A stretch of 64,000 nt of DNA from Lachnospiraceae bacterium (GTDB taxonomy: Bacteria; Bacillota; Clostridia; Lachnospirales; Lachnospiraceae), in NCBI GenBank assembly GCA_021202335.1, contig JAJQDE010000041.1, positions 31,246-95,245 of the forward strand, written 5' to 3'. Positions 10,511-19,199 of this stretch are shown piece after piece. The translations under genes and the position numbers were made by a program. Numbering within the stretch: the first letter of the stretch is position 1; each line of letters begins with the position of its first letter. The notes under the pieces are model-generated. The model was not told where the DNA came from, searched no databases, and saw nothing but the letters and a program-made list of their open reading frames with translations.

Positions 10511-12802
10511 TTATGACACTCTGTTGTAGTTAATCAGGCAGCCCTTCAGAATAATCTGTCTTTCCTCGTCCGTAAGCTCGCCCAGGGTCATTTCAAATTC
10601 CGTCTTTTTGTCCTTTCCGACAACATACGCCTTTATCACATCCTGCTTCTCCTCAACAGCCCTTCTGATGCCCGGAATATAAATGTAATCTAGATTTTTA
10701 AACGGCAGCTCTCCCTCCCTGATAAGGAACGGCAGCATTCCCCAGTTGATAAGGTTTGAGCGATAACGCTTCGTCGCATATTCATTCGCGATGTTTGCCC
10801 AGCCGCCAAGCACCTTCTGACAGCTTGCCGCCTGCTCCCTTGCCGAGCCGTCACCCGGTTTTACCGCAAAAATCGTGCTTCCGATGCCGGTATTGCTTCT
10901 GTCCGCATCGGGCGTGATGGTTTTCATCATTTTCCACGCCTCATCAAGCTCGGGAAGCGTCTGAACAGGGCAGGCATTCTCCTCGCGCGCCTTTTCGGCA
11001 GTCTGAATTTCCTTTGCCAGCCCTACATAAGCGGGATCCTTTCTCGAGAGTGTAAACTCCGCAAGCCCCAAAGGATTTGAACGGTACGATGATGTTTCTC
11101 CCGATGGAATCAGCTCGTCCGTCGTCGTGACCGGGTCATGTATCTCGGAAACAACCTTCAGCATCAGATTTTCCGTGAGCGCAACCATTGCGGGCCAATC
11201 CTTGATATTCGGGCCGAATTTGATTTCCACCGACTCGTCAGCCACGCCCTTTGAATCAAACACACGGTTCTCATAAATCCTGCTGTCAAAGAAATAGCGG
11301 TACTTTGTAAAGTTTCCGTCAAACTCCGTGGCAGGAGTAAGATAGCCCTTGTTTGCCGCAGTTGCCGCAATCGAGCGCGCATCCATAAGCGCCACCGACG
11401 CAATCTGCCCGCTTTGCAGCTTCGAGCCCTCGCGGTTCGGGAAGTTCCTTGTGGAATGTCTGATAGAGAAGGCATTGTTTGCGGGAGTATCGCCTGCGCC
11501 AAAGCAGGGTCCGCAGAATGCGGTCTTTAATACCGCACCCGTCTGCATCAGCTTAGCCGCGCAGCCGTTCTTTATCAGCTCCATGTATATAGGCATTGAC
11601 GCCGGATATATGCTCAGGGTAAACTCATCGGGGCCTATGCTTGCGTTGTCAAGAATGTCCGCCGCCGCGCAGATGTTTTCAAAACCGCCGCCCGCACATC
11701 CGGCGATAATCCCCTGCTCCACATACAGCTTTCCGTTTCTGACCTTATCCTTGAGCTTAAAGTCAACCGCGCCGTCAAGGCTTACAAGCGCCTTTTTCTC
11801 GCAGTCGTCGAGGATATCCGAAAGATTTGCGTTTAACTCCTCTATTGTATAGGTATTGCTCGGGTGGAAGGGCATCGCTATCATCGGCTTGATTTTGCTC
11901 AGATTTACCTTGATCACACCGTCATAGTAAGCTGTTTCCCCGGGATTTAACTCGGCAAAATCCCCGCTCCTGCCGTGGATTTCATAAAATTCCTTAATTT
12001 CATCGTCGGTTCTCCATATAGAAGAAAGGCAGGTCGTTTCCGTGGTCATGACGTCTATGCCTATTCTGAAATCCGCCGACAGGGACGAAACGCCGGGACC
12101 CACAAACTCCATTACCTTGTTTTTCACATAACCGTTCTTAAATACCGCGCCGATAATCGCAAGCGCAACGTCCTGCGGTCCGACTCCCTTTGCGGGGGCT
12201 CCTTCCATATATACGGCAACCACGCCGGGCATATTGAGATCATAGGTCTGATTTAAAAGCTGCTTCACAAGCTCCGGACCGCCCTCGCCCATCGCCATCG
12301 TTCCGAGCGCGCCATATCGTGTATGTGAGTCCGAGCCGAGTATCATTCTTCCGCCGCCCGCAAGCATTTCGCGCGCAAACTGGTGAATGACCGCCTGATG
12401 AGGGGGAACGTAAATTCCGCCGTATTTCTTCGCGCATGTAAGTCCAAACATATGGTCGTCCTCATTAATTGTGCCGCCGACCGCACACAGTGAGTTATGG
12501 CAGTTTGTCAGCACATAAGGAACAGGGAATTTCGTAAGTCCCGACGCGCGCGCCGTCTGGATAATTCCCACAAAGGTGATATCATGGGAGGTCAGCTTGT
12601 CAAACTTAATCTTAAGCTTATCCATGTTATCGGAGGTATTGTGCTTTTCGAGAATCCCGTAAGCTATGGTATTTTTCTTTGCCTTGGCCTTATCGGCGTC
12701 CTTTCCGGTCTTTGCCTTCACCGCCGCTGCCGCGTCCGCGTCGTCAGCGATAAGCTCCGTACCGTTTAACAGATATGCGCCTGTTTCAAATAATTGTATC
12801 AT
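10511..12802 (-). CDS. Aconitase-family hydratase (YbhJ-like)
   Basis: 763 residues. The [4Fe-4S] ligands of the aconitase superfamily are visible: one Cys in [11 protein letters not shown] and two in [10 protein letters not shown]. Other family blocks are [42 protein letters not shown] and, near the end, the swivel-domain [17 protein letters not shown]. The size and the short N-terminal extension fit the YbhJ-like branch rather than AcnA or AcnB. The substrate is unknown. No citrate synthase or isocitrate dehydrogenase is adjacent, so a TCA role cannot be assumed. The start ATG at 12802 has AGGTGTGAT upstream. The leader contains a promoter and then an intrinsic-terminator-like hairpin, suggesting attenuation. 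Confidence 0.85.
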   Translation of the reverse strand: MIQLFETGAYLLNGTELIADDADAAAAVKAKTGKDADKAKAKKNTIAYGILEKHNTSDNMDKLKIKFDKLTSHDITFVGIIQTARASGLTKFPVPYVLTNCHNSLCAVGGTINEDDHMFGLTCAKKYGGIYVPPHQAVIHQFAREMLAGGGRMILGSDSHTRYGALGTMAMGEGGPELVKQLLNQTYDLNMPGVVAVYMEGAPAKGVGPQDVALAIIGAVFKNGYVKNKVMEFVGPGVSSLSADFRIGIDVMTTETTCLSSIWRTDDEIKEFYEIHGRSGDFAELNPGETAYYDGVIKVNLSKIKPMIAMPFHPSNTYTIEELNANLSDILDDCEKKALVSLDGAVDFKLKDKVRNGKLYVEQGIIAGCAGGGFENICAAADILDNASIGPDEFTLSIYPASMPIYMELIKNGCAAKLMQTGAVLKTAFCGPCFGAGDTPANNAFSIRHSTRNFPNREGSKLQSGQIASVALMDARSIAATAANKGYLTPATEFDGNFTKYRYFFDSRIYENRVFDSKGVADESVEIKFGPNIKDWPAMVALTENLMLKVVSEIHDPVTTTDELIPSGETSSYRSNPLGLAEFTLSRKDPAYVGLAKEIQTAEKAREENACPVQTLPELDEAWKMMKTITPDADRSNTGIGSTIFAVKPGDGSAREQAASCQKVLGGWANIANEYATKRYRSNLINWGMLPFLIREGELPFKNLDYIYIPGIRRAVEEKQDVIKAYVVGKDKKTEFEMTLGELTDEERQIILKGCLINYNRVS

Positions 12803-12842
12803 TATATCACACCTGACCTTCCTGAATATTTTTGTGTTTTTT

Positions 12843-12874
12843 GAAAAAGGCGCAAGCTTTTTGCAGCGTGCGCC
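12843..12874 (-). terminator. Hairpin with T-run in the hydratase leader (possible attenuator)
   Basis: GGCGCAAGC (12849-12857) and GCGTGCGCC (12866-12874) form a stem with one mismatch, followed on the minus strand by five T residues. It lies downstream of the promoter at 12889-12917 and upstream of the hydratase start, so it would stop hydratase transcripts unless relieved. It could also simply terminate the U32-like gene. Confidence 0.55.
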
Positions 12875-12888
12875 CTTGTACTATATTT

Positions 12889-12917
12889 ATGTTAATTCTT
12901 TATCCGATATCTGTCAA
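12889..12917 (-). promoter_or_regulatory. Promoter of the aconitase-family hydratase
   Basis: On the minus strand TTGACA (12912-12917), exactly 17 bp, then TAACAT (12889-12894). The perfect -35 box and spacing make this a good sigma-A promoter candidate, about 90 bp before the start codon. Confidence 0.6.
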
Positions 12918-12941
12918 GTTTTTTTGGATTTTTGCCAATTA

Positions 12942-13802
12942 TCAAAAGCACTTTTTCAAAAGTCTTAAGCGGACTCTGTCACGATGCTCAGGCTTTACAA
13001 GATAATACACAAAGCTCTCCAAAACCTTATAGCGGTTAAAGCCCCGCCCGTCCAATTTAAAATTCCTCAAGCCCGCGTCATAATATCTTCCCATGATGTC
13101 ATCCGCAGTAATAAAGGAGCGGTTTTCCATTATCTGATAAAATTCCCGGTTGATATTTGCGCATTTTTCAAATTTCAGCTCGGAAAATTCAAGCTGGCAT
13201 TTTCCCACTGCCTTATAATGGTCCCTGCGCCTCGGGCAATCGTCCGCGCAATAGTGGTTTGCAATCAGCTCAAGCTTTTCCCGATGAGGCATTTGAAACA
13301 GCTCCTGCGTATTGTTCATGGCGGAATCCAAAACCACATAGCGGTAATCCTTCTCAAGCTCGCCTCTTACGGCGTCCATATCATTCAGGCATTTTGTGGT
13401 GGAGGATATGAGCGCATAGCCCGGATACATTTTGCGGATAAAGTCCTCCAAAAGCGGGGAGTTCACAATCACTTCATTTTTTCCGTTATCTCCAAGCTCC
13501 ATGCACTGATTGCAGTAGGTGTCCGGCAGATGCACCTTCTGCAGCAGCGGATTGGTAAATGTATAGCGGACCGCGATACCGCGCTTATTGTATTCCTCAA
13601 TCGCATATTCCATTTCCTGCCTGGTCGCGCTCCCCAAAATCACTCTGCCTCCGTTCCAAATGCTTCCCGGAAAGCAGCCGTATGCGGCGCCAATCCTGAT
13701 ATTGTCAAAAAACAACCCCGGCTCATCCCCCATCATATCCGCCAGGGTTGTAATCAGACGAAAATTCTCATAGAAGCCCGGAAGAAAAAAGTTAATTTTC
13801 AT
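12942..13802 (-). CDS. Cys-rich protein resembling peptidase U32 fold
   Basis: 286 residues of uncertain function. Segments such as GRVILGSATRQEMEYAIEEY, VNSPLLEDFIRKMYPGY, a VVLDSAMNN strand and ELIANHYCADDCPRRRDHY recall the TIM-barrel U32 family (compare its ANxGCLPxCPxRxxHY block). Cysteines cluster in TYCNQCMEL and NHYCADDCPRRRD and could bind metal or FeS. It overlaps the 3' end of the acidic upstream gene by 11 bp, so the two are translationally coupled. It is shorter than typical U32 proteins. The U32 relation is from motif resemblance only. Confidence 0.6.
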   Translation of the reverse strand: MKINFFLPGFYENFRLITTLADMMGDEPGLFFDNIRIGAAYGCFPGSIWNGGRVILGSATRQEMEYAIEEYNKRGIAVRYTFTNPLLQKVHLPDTYCNQCMELGDNGKNEVIVNSPLLEDFIRKMYPGYALISSTTKCLNDMDAVRGELEKDYRYVVLDSAMNNTQELFQMPHREKLELIANHYCADDCPRRRDHYKAVGKCQLEFSELKFEKCANINREFYQIMENRSFITADDIMGRYYDAGLRNFKLDGRGFNRYKVLESFVYYLVKPEHRDRVRLRLLKKCF

Positions 13803-14232
13803 CGCTGCCGGACTGCGCTCCCTGAGTGCCGATCGCCTTGCGCTCCACCGTCGTCACGCCGTTCTCAACGGTCGTGGTCTGAAGGTATGTGACTCCGTTA
13901 ATCGTGACAACCTCCGTGGTGGTTTCGTCCTCGCTTTCAGAGCTGTCGCCGCTTCCGCCCGCAGCCGACGCAGTGCCCGACTCCTCAGCGGAGGTTCCCG
14001 CTTCCGAATATGTCGCGGAACCGTCCGACTCTGACTTTGCAGCCTCAAACACCTTTGCAAAATCATTATAGTTTTCGCAGGGAAGCGCTTCATCCGCACT
14101 GCCGATGGTGGATATGTAGCTGTCCTGCGCCTTTGTGCTCTCCGAAGATGTGTCTGTGGAAGAGGTTCCCTTTACTGCCGCAGAGGAAAGCACTCCGTTA
14201 TAGCTTAAATACTCATCAATTTTTAATGACAT
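13792..14232 (-). CDS. Acidic Ser/Thr/Glu-rich protein of unknown function
   Basis: 146 residues from ATG 14232, chosen because AAAGGTGG precedes it; an in-frame extension to 14331 has no RBS and runs through repeats. The N-terminus MSLKIDEYLSYNGVLSSAAV looks folded. The middle (about 20-110) is low-complexity Ser, Glu, Ala and Gly. The C-terminal segment TTEVVTINGVTYLQTTTVEN looks like a beta hairpin. There is no signal peptide or membrane helix. It is coupled to the U32-like gene by an 11-bp overlap. I do not recognise the family. Confidence 0.6.
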   Translation of the reverse strand: MSLKIDEYLSYNGVLSSAAVKGTSSTDTSSESTKAQDSYISTIGSADEALPCENYNDFAKVFEAAKSESDGSATYSEAGTSAEESGTASAAGGSGDSSESEDETTTEVVTINGVTYLQTTTVENGVTTVERKAIGTQGAQSGSDEN

Positions 14233-14250
14233 AAATACCACCTTTCTTTT

Positions 14251-14398
14251 GCTTGTTTTTTCCTTGCTCAGGTCTTTCACTCGAAAGCCCGCGCTTACGC
14301 GCTCTCTGTTATGCATAACACTGTTATGCATAACGCTTTCTCGTTAATGTCGCGGAAAAAACAAATGCCGCTTCGCGTCGCTTGTTTTTTCCTTGCTC
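14251..14398. repeat. 19-bp direct repeat and hairpin upstream of the acidic gene
   Basis: GCTTGTTTTTTCCTTGCTC occurs exactly at 14251-14269 and again at 14380-14398. The second copy is the right arm of a hairpin whose left arm GGAAAAAACAA is at 14354-14364. The stretch before the second copy (GCTTCGCGTC) is also found near 56492 before a similar TGTTTTTCCTTGC. It is probably a small dispersed non-coding repeat. Confidence 0.6.
14308..14334. promoter_or_regulatory. Tandem 12-bp palindromes (operator-like)
   Basis: The perfect palindrome GTTATGCATAAC occurs at 14308-14319 and again at 14323-14334, a 15-bp period, about 75 bp upstream of the acidic gene start. Two identical palindromes in tandem are typical of dimeric repressor sites, but no regulator can be assigned. 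Confidence 0.4.
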
Positions 14399-14459
14399 CA
14401 TTACATTATATATCGAATTTTATCCCCAAAACATAATATCGTTCACAGAGTTTTCACAT

Positions 14460-15320
14460 TCACTGCTGCACAAAGTCAGAGAGCGGCCGGAAGGTATACC
14501 CCATCTCCTCCCATTTCGTCAGCAGCTCATCCAAAATCTCCCCGTTTGTCTTTGATGTGTTATGCAGCAGCACAATCGCGCCGGGGTGGATACGTCCGAG
14601 CAGCTTTTCCATCGCCTCATCCCGGCTTGGCTGGTCGTCCTGATTCCAGTCCACATACGCCAAGCTCCAGAAAAATGTGGAATACCCCAGCTCCTTTGCC
14701 ATTTCCAGATTGGCGGCGCTGTACTTTCCCTGCGGCGGACGATAGTACATCGAAAGCTCCGTACCCGTAACCTCCTTAAATTTGTCCGCCACGCTGTCCG
14801 TTTCCTCCTGAAAGCTGCTCAAATCGGCAATCTTTGACATGTCATAGTGATGATATGTATGGTTTCCTACAGTATGCCCCTCCTCCACCATGCGCTTTAC
14901 CATGTCAGGCGCGGACTCCAAAAAATGCCCTACCACAAAAAAAGTCGCCGGAGCATTGTGCTTTTTGAGCGCGTCCAAAATCGGCTCCGTGTTGCCATTC
15001 TCATAGCCGCAGTCAAAGGTCAGGTAAATAACCTTTTCATCCCCCTCCGCCATGTAATACGCGTTGTACTGCTTCAGCTGTTCGACCGTCGCGTTGCCGG
15101 TCGGCTTTTCTCCGGACTGCCCAAAGCCAAGCCCCCAGTTTTCAGTCACGCCCCGAATCTCCACACCGGACGACTGACCCGGCGTGGCTGCGCTTTCCTC
15201 GCGGAAGCGCGCCACCTCTCTGCCCAGAAAAAACATGGAGCACAAAAAGACTGCCGTAATAATCGCCCTGGCATGCCGCCGCAGCTTACCTGCAATATCC
15301 TTCACATAAATTGTTTTCAT
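14460..15320 (-). CDS. pdaA: Polysaccharide deacetylase, PdaA-type
   Basis: 286 residues with an N-terminal membrane anchor (about 17-33, AIITAVFLCSMFFLG). The NodB domain shows VIYLTFDCGYENGNTEPIL (the Asp metal/catalytic region), the metal-binding HTYHHYD, YYRPPQGKYS, FFWSLAYVDWNQDDQPS and IHPGAIVLLHNTSKTN. The YENGN signature and overall layout match B. subtilis PdaA, which deacetylates N-acetylmuramic acid to form muramic-delta-lactam in spore cortex. A sporulating host is therefore likely. Surface location. It precedes the glycan locus but is separated from it by 58 bp. Confidence 0.88.
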   Translation of the reverse strand: MKTIYVKDIAGKLRRHARAIITAVFLCSMFFLGREVARFREESAATPGQSSGVEIRGVTENWGLGFGQSGEKPTGNATVEQLKQYNAYYMAEGDEKVIYLTFDCGYENGNTEPILDALKKHNAPATFFVVGHFLESAPDMVKRMVEEGHTVGNHTYHHYDMSKIADLSSFQEETDSVADKFKEVTGTELSMYYRPPQGKYSAANLEMAKELGYSTFFWSLAYVDWNQDDQPSRDEAMEKLLGRIHPGAIVLLHNTSKTNGEILDELLTKWEEMGYTFRPLSDFVQQ

Positions 15321-15378
15321 ATCCGTTTTCCCCCACTTCTTCCTTATAGGATATGTGGGGGGAATGGAAGATATTCAA

Positions 15379-16446
15379 TTATCTGCAGGCTCTTATGGCT
15401 CTGACGGTTTTTGCCAGACCCTCTTTCATATGGATTTGCGCCGCCCAGCCAAGCTTTTCCATCGAAGCGCTGTCCAGCAGCGCCTTTGTTGCCTTAGAAT
15501 ATCCCGCGCTCTCAACCTTATCCGGCAGCTCAAAAATAATCCTTGTCCCCGCAAGCTCCGCCAGCATCTGCGCCAAATCTCTCAATGATATGTCTGAGGC
15601 CTTATCCGCCACATTATACGCATGGCTGCTTTCTCCCAAAAGCATCGCATAAAGCACACCCATCGCGGCATCTGTCACATATGTATAGGAATATAGCTGT
15701 TTTCCCTCACTCTTTAACACAATATCCTCTTGATTTACCGCCTTGTGGATAAACTGCGATATCGCCTTAGTGTCTGTATCAAGCAGCGTCGGTCCATATA
15801 CCCGCGAAAGGCGCGGAATGACAAAGTCAATTCCGTATGCGCTCTTATAAGCATTGCACAGGGTTTCTCCCAGCCGCTTGCTCTCGGGATATCCGGCACG
15901 CATCGTATTGCAGTCCAAAAATCCCAAATAGCCCTCATCAAACTTATCCACGTCCCCACGGTTTTCCCCGTAAATCTCCACTGAGGAGATAAACACAAAC
16001 CGTTCACAGCCGCACCGCCGCGCCAAATCCAAAAGATTTTTCGTCCCCTCGACATTGGTCGTAATCGTCCCTATCGGATCCGTTGCATATGCCTTGGGGT
16101 GAGTATTGCTGGCTGCATGAATGATGTAATCCGCATGCTCTATCTCATCACCAAACGCTTCGCAGACGTCATGGACAATATATTCAAAATGCTTTTCATC
16201 TTCAAAACAGTCACAAAACCTTGCCTTTGCTACGGCTGCATTTCTGCCGACCGCTATAACCCTGATATCATCTCCATAATTGACATTGCGATACATGAGT
16301 ATGTCGATAATCACGGAAGCAATCATTCCTGCCGCGCCGCTGATAACAATTGTTTTTCCCTTGAGCTTATCCCACGCAGGCAGCATATCCGATGCACAGG
16401 TCTGAATATCCGCAATGTATTCCTGATGCCTTAAAATATTTCCCAT
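15379..16446 (-). CDS. NAD-dependent epimerase/dehydratase (SDR), paralogue 1
   Basis: 355 residues. Rossmann nucleotide-binding motif VISGAAGMIASVI, then YIIHAASNTHPKAYATDP, FVFISSVEIYGE and the catalytic YPESKRLGE (YxxxK). It belongs to the extended SDR sugar-nucleotide group. It lies 17 bp behind a cytidylyltransferase and is about equally long and similar in layout to the SDR at 21573, which also follows a cytidylyltransferase. The pairing suggests a CDP-activated sugar or alditol is made by each pair. RBS GGGGGAT before ATG. Confidence 0.88.
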   Translation of the reverse strand: MGNILRHQEYIADIQTCASDMLPAWDKLKGKTIVISGAAGMIASVIIDILMYRNVNYGDDIRVIAVGRNAAVAKARFCDCFEDEKHFEYIVHDVCEAFGDEIEHADYIIHAASNTHPKAYATDPIGTITTNVEGTKNLLDLARRCGCERFVFISSVEIYGENRGDVDKFDEGYLGFLDCNTMRAGYPESKRLGETLCNAYKSAYGIDFVIPRLSRVYGPTLLDTDTKAISQFIHKAVNQEDIVLKSEGKQLYSYTYVTDAAMGVLYAMLLGESSHAYNVADKASDISLRDLAQMLAELAGTRIIFELPDKVESAGYSKATKALLDSASMEKLGWAAQIHMKEGLAKTVRAIRACR

Positions 16447-16463
16447 AGCAATCCCCCGTCCGG

Positions 16464-17180
16464 CTATTTAGACTTTAACCATTTATCTCTTTTCGTAGAG
16501 TATAACGCCTTAAAAATATCAATATCCTCAACCGTTGTTATCTTAATATTTTTATTGGAGCCCAGCGAAAAATGAAGCTCCTCTCCCAAATCCAGCATAA
16601 GCGTATTTGTATATACCGCGTTCGTAATCCCTCTGCGCAGCGCCTCTTTATGCGCCCAAAGAGCCTTCCCGAAGCGGTACGCCTGCGGCGTCTGTACCCT
16701 CATAATATCATTCCTGTCGATGCCGTCATTGCCCCGCTCGCCGTCCTCAGTGCGCATAATTGTTTCCTGACACCTGACCGCCGACAGCCCTGAGCCGTAC
16801 TCTTTTGCCTTATCGATGCAGTCCGTTATGATTTCCGCCGATATCATCGGTCTGACTGCATCATGAATGAGAACTATGTCGTCATCGCTGCAATGCCTCT
16901 CTAACTCAAGCAATGCCTTTCGAGCTGAAGCTTGCCCGTTCTCGCCGCCTTCAATTATCCATTTAAGCTTGGTAATCCCGTATTCCCCGGCATATCCCCA
17001 AAGCACATCATGCCAGCCGTCAATGCACGAAACGATAATCGCCTCAATATCCGGGTGGCTCTGAAATGCCTCCAGCGTATAAATGATAATCGGCTTTTCG
17101 TAAACAGATATAAATTGCTTCGGTATTGACTGCTCTGTTCTGCTGCCGCTTCCTCCCGCCAAAATTAACGCTACATTCAC
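16464..17180 (-). CDS. IspD/TarI-type cytidylyltransferase, copy 1
   Basis: About 238 residues from GTG 17180, preceded by GAGGAAAAG; an upstream in-frame start at 17252 lacks an RBS and lies in an intergenic repeat. Signature LILAGGSGSRTEQSIPKQF, then VLIHDAVRPMISAEII, RVQTPQAYRF and the C-terminal TTVEDIDIFKALY. It transfers CMP from CTP to a sugar- or alditol-phosphate. Three copies in this locus argue against housekeeping IspD and for cell-surface CDP-alditol synthesis of the TarI kind. It is paired with the SDR downstream. Stop TAG. Confidence 0.85.
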   Translation of the reverse strand: MNVALILAGGSGSRTEQSIPKQFISVYEKPIIIYTLEAFQSHPDIEAIIVSCIDGWHDVLWGYAGEYGITKLKWIIEGGENGQASARKALLELERHCSDDDIVLIHDAVRPMISAEIITDCIDKAKEYGSGLSAVRCQETIMRTEDGERGNDGIDRNDIMRVQTPQAYRFGKALWAHKEALRRGITNAVYTNTLMLDLGEELHFSLGSNKNIKITTVEDIDIFKALYSTKRDKWLKSK

Positions 17181-17220
17181 CTTTTCCTCATTTCCGCGAA
17201 CTTTGGTCCGCTGATGCTTC

Positions 17221-17280
17221 TTTGCGTATAAGGCAATGTTTGTGCAGACCAAGTGCAGTCACAAACTTGCCGAGTAAAAA
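17221..17280. repeat. Intergenic repeat containing CACAAACTTGCCGAGT
   Basis: The stretch TTTGCGTATAAGGCAATG followed by CAGTCACAAACTTGCCGAGT is closely similar to 51077-51150 in the nitrogenase-like operon, where the same order of blocks occurs. It separates two cytidylyltransferase genes. Confidence 0.6.
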
Positions 17281-17296
17281 ACTTCTTATAAAACCG

Positions 17297-18004
17297 TCAT
17301 ATATTATCATCATTAATCATGTTATAAAGCGCCTTAAACATCTCCACATCTTCAACCGTGTTAATTTTAATATTCAAATCGGAGCCCTTTGACAATGAGA
17401 TTGGCTTTCCTAATTTTGAGACCATATTGTTGGTATCAACCTCGCCAAATACCGCCTGCTCCAATGCTTCCTCATGATACCTGCGCAGATTTCCCAGCAG
17501 ATATGTCTGCGGCGTCTGAATCCTCTTGAACGCGTATCTTGAAATAGAACGCAGTCCCGTCACACCGTCATCCGTCAGCATCACATTTTCCATGGAGGTT
17601 ACAGCGGCGATGCCCATTCCCTTTTTCCGGCAGATATGAATACTGTCAGAAATGACCTCATTCGTAACAAGAGGACGTATGGCGTCATGGATTACCACAA
17701 TATCATCATCATTGCAGCATTTATCCAGCTCATTCACTGCCAGCCTTGATGTTTCCTGACCGTTTGACCCGCCGGTAATAATCCACCTTAGCTTGTCTAT
17801 ATTAAACTGCTTTGCATATGCCTCCACCATTTTCTCCCAGCCGCTAAGGCACGCCACCATGATCGCGTCAATCTCTGAGTGCCTTTGAAATGCTTCCATA
17901 GTGTATACAATAATCGGTCTGTTATATACATTCACAAACTGTTTCGGAATATTCATTTTGAAATTCGGGTCCGTACCTCCCGCTAATAATACTGCAATGT
18001 TCAT
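17297..18004 (-). CDS. IspD/TarI-type cytidylyltransferase, copy 2
   Basis: 235 residues from ATG 18004 (MNIAVLLAGG); AAGGAG lies about 14 bp upstream and a TTG start at 18037 is possible. The motif VLLAGGTDPNFKMNIPKQF lacks the GSGSR form, yet keeps the PKQF segment, VVIHDAIRPLVTNEVI, RIQTPQTYLLG and INTVEDVEMFKALY. The altered G-rich loop may change substrate or activity. It has no SDR partner of its own. Expected role is CDP-activation of a phosphorylated polyol for LicD-type transfer. Confidence 0.8.
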   Translation of the reverse strand: MNIAVLLAGGTDPNFKMNIPKQFVNVYNRPIIVYTMEAFQRHSEIDAIMVACLSGWEKMVEAYAKQFNIDKLRWIITGGSNGQETSRLAVNELDKCCNDDDIVVIHDAIRPLVTNEVISDSIHICRKKGMGIAAVTSMENVMLTDDGVTGLRSISRYAFKRIQTPQTYLLGNLRRYHEEALEQAVFGEVDTNNMVSKLGKPISLSKGSDLNIKINTVEDVEMFKALYNMINDDNI

Positions 18005-18076
18005 ATATGTGTTTCCATCTCCTTTGGCATCAGTCAATATATTTTCTTTTCAATCATGCAATCCGGAGCATGCTTT

Positions 18077-19186
18077 CTACTGCAAAAAAGTTTTATCCGC
18101 ATATACAATGTGAAGCCTTTCTCTGTTTTTATAATAAAACAGCGTCAAAAGCCTTTCCGATATAAATCCGGGATATCTGTTCAGATATGTGTCCGTTTTC
18201 ACCCCTCCATGCTCCACAACGGCATCCAATATCGGAAACAGCCAGTCACACAGCTCGTCCGATATTTCCTTCTTTGCAATAAACATATTGCATGGAGAGT
18301 ACAGATTGCCGGAAAAAACTGTCTTTGCAAGCTCGAAGTCCTCTGGAAGATGCCTTTCCAAATACCGCATTAAATACTCCCAATCGGAAGCATCATGCCG
18401 CTCCTTATAATTGTCGGCAATATTAGGGGCAACATATGTCGGCACCGGCAATATGACATCCACGTCATAATCGTTCATAAGCTCTGCCCAGTCCTCCGGC
18501 AAAATAAAATGCCTCCGGTAATGCGACAGACCTACCACCTTCTCCGGTGCGTGCTTCCATATCCAATAAAGCGCCGTCAGCTCGCAATACTGCCTGTTTT
18601 TATCGGAAATGTTATCGCCCTCGCAGTCTCTTAAAGCACACCCCTCCGGGCTTTGAGAGGTCAGTCCCGCCCCTACATGTATCGGCTTTTCATAATCGGG
18701 CAGACTGTAAGGCGACTGCAGCGGTTTATCGTAAACCGACTTTGCCATGTAAATGCAGACCGTCGGTTTCTCTGCCCCCTGCTTATGTAAAGCTGTTGTC
18801 GGCAGCCTGTCTATTTTCTGAAATGTGCGGTTCTCCTTTGCAAAAGCTGCCTCGACATAAGCGTTTCTGAACTGATTGTCCACCTCCGGCGTCACAGGTA
18901 TGATGTTCTTAAACCCCAGCCTTCTCAGCTTCAGCTCAATAGCTTTATGGTAAATTCCCTTTGTGGCAATGAAAACCGGAATTTCCGTCCGCAATGGCAG
19001 GGAAGCATCCAAACCGTAAACAGGAAGCTTATCGACAGCAGACTCATTCTCCGCCAAATCATCCACAAGATATGCTTCTATGGATATATCCGGATAAAGC
19101 AGGCGCAGATACCCTGTCAGGGTTTTTGCGCGCGACTGCGCGCCAAAAATATAGACTTGTCCGTGTTCTTTCAGGAATGTATACAT
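18077..19186 (-). CDS. DUF4422-family glycosyltransferase with N-terminal Rossmann-like domain
   Basis: 369 residues; ATG 19186 is favoured by GAGGGAG upstream. Residues 1-110 form the small Rossmann-like module seen throughout this locus (VYIFGAQSRAKTL, then a GLxNIIPV-type end). Residues about 130-369 match DUF4422: VCIYMAKSVYDKPLQ, IHVGAGL, GDNISDKNRQYCELTALYWI, VGLSHYRRHF, and CNMFIAKKEISDELCDWLFP. DUF4422 proteins are found in capsule loci and are thought to be glycosyltransferases. It is followed on both sides by glycan genes at close spacing. Stop TAG. Confidence 0.82.
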   Translation of the reverse strand: MYTFLKEHGQVYIFGAQSRAKTLTGYLRLLYPDISIEAYLVDDLAENESAVDKLPVYGLDASLPLRTEIPVFIATKGIYHKAIELKLRRLGFKNIIPVTPEVDNQFRNAYVEAAFAKENRTFQKIDRLPTTALHKQGAEKPTVCIYMAKSVYDKPLQSPYSLPDYEKPIHVGAGLTSQSPEGCALRDCEGDNISDKNRQYCELTALYWIWKHAPEKVVGLSHYRRHFILPEDWAELMNDYDVDVILPVPTYVAPNIADNYKERHDASDWEYLMRYLERHLPEDFELAKTVFSGNLYSPCNMFIAKKEISDELCDWLFPILDAVVEHGGVKTDTYLNRYPGFISERLLTLFYYKNRERLHIVYADKTFLQ

Positions 19187-19199
19187 TATAAAATCTCCC

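Noticed and set aside
12984..13892. 302-codon plus-strand frame
   Set aside because: Antisense to the U32-like and acidic genes; no RBS and composition is the mirror of the real frames.
17181..17252. 24-residue N-terminal extension of cytidylyltransferase copy 1
   Set aside because: It lies in an intergenic repeat, lacks an RBS, and family members start at the nucleotide-binding strand; GTG 17180 has a good RBS.
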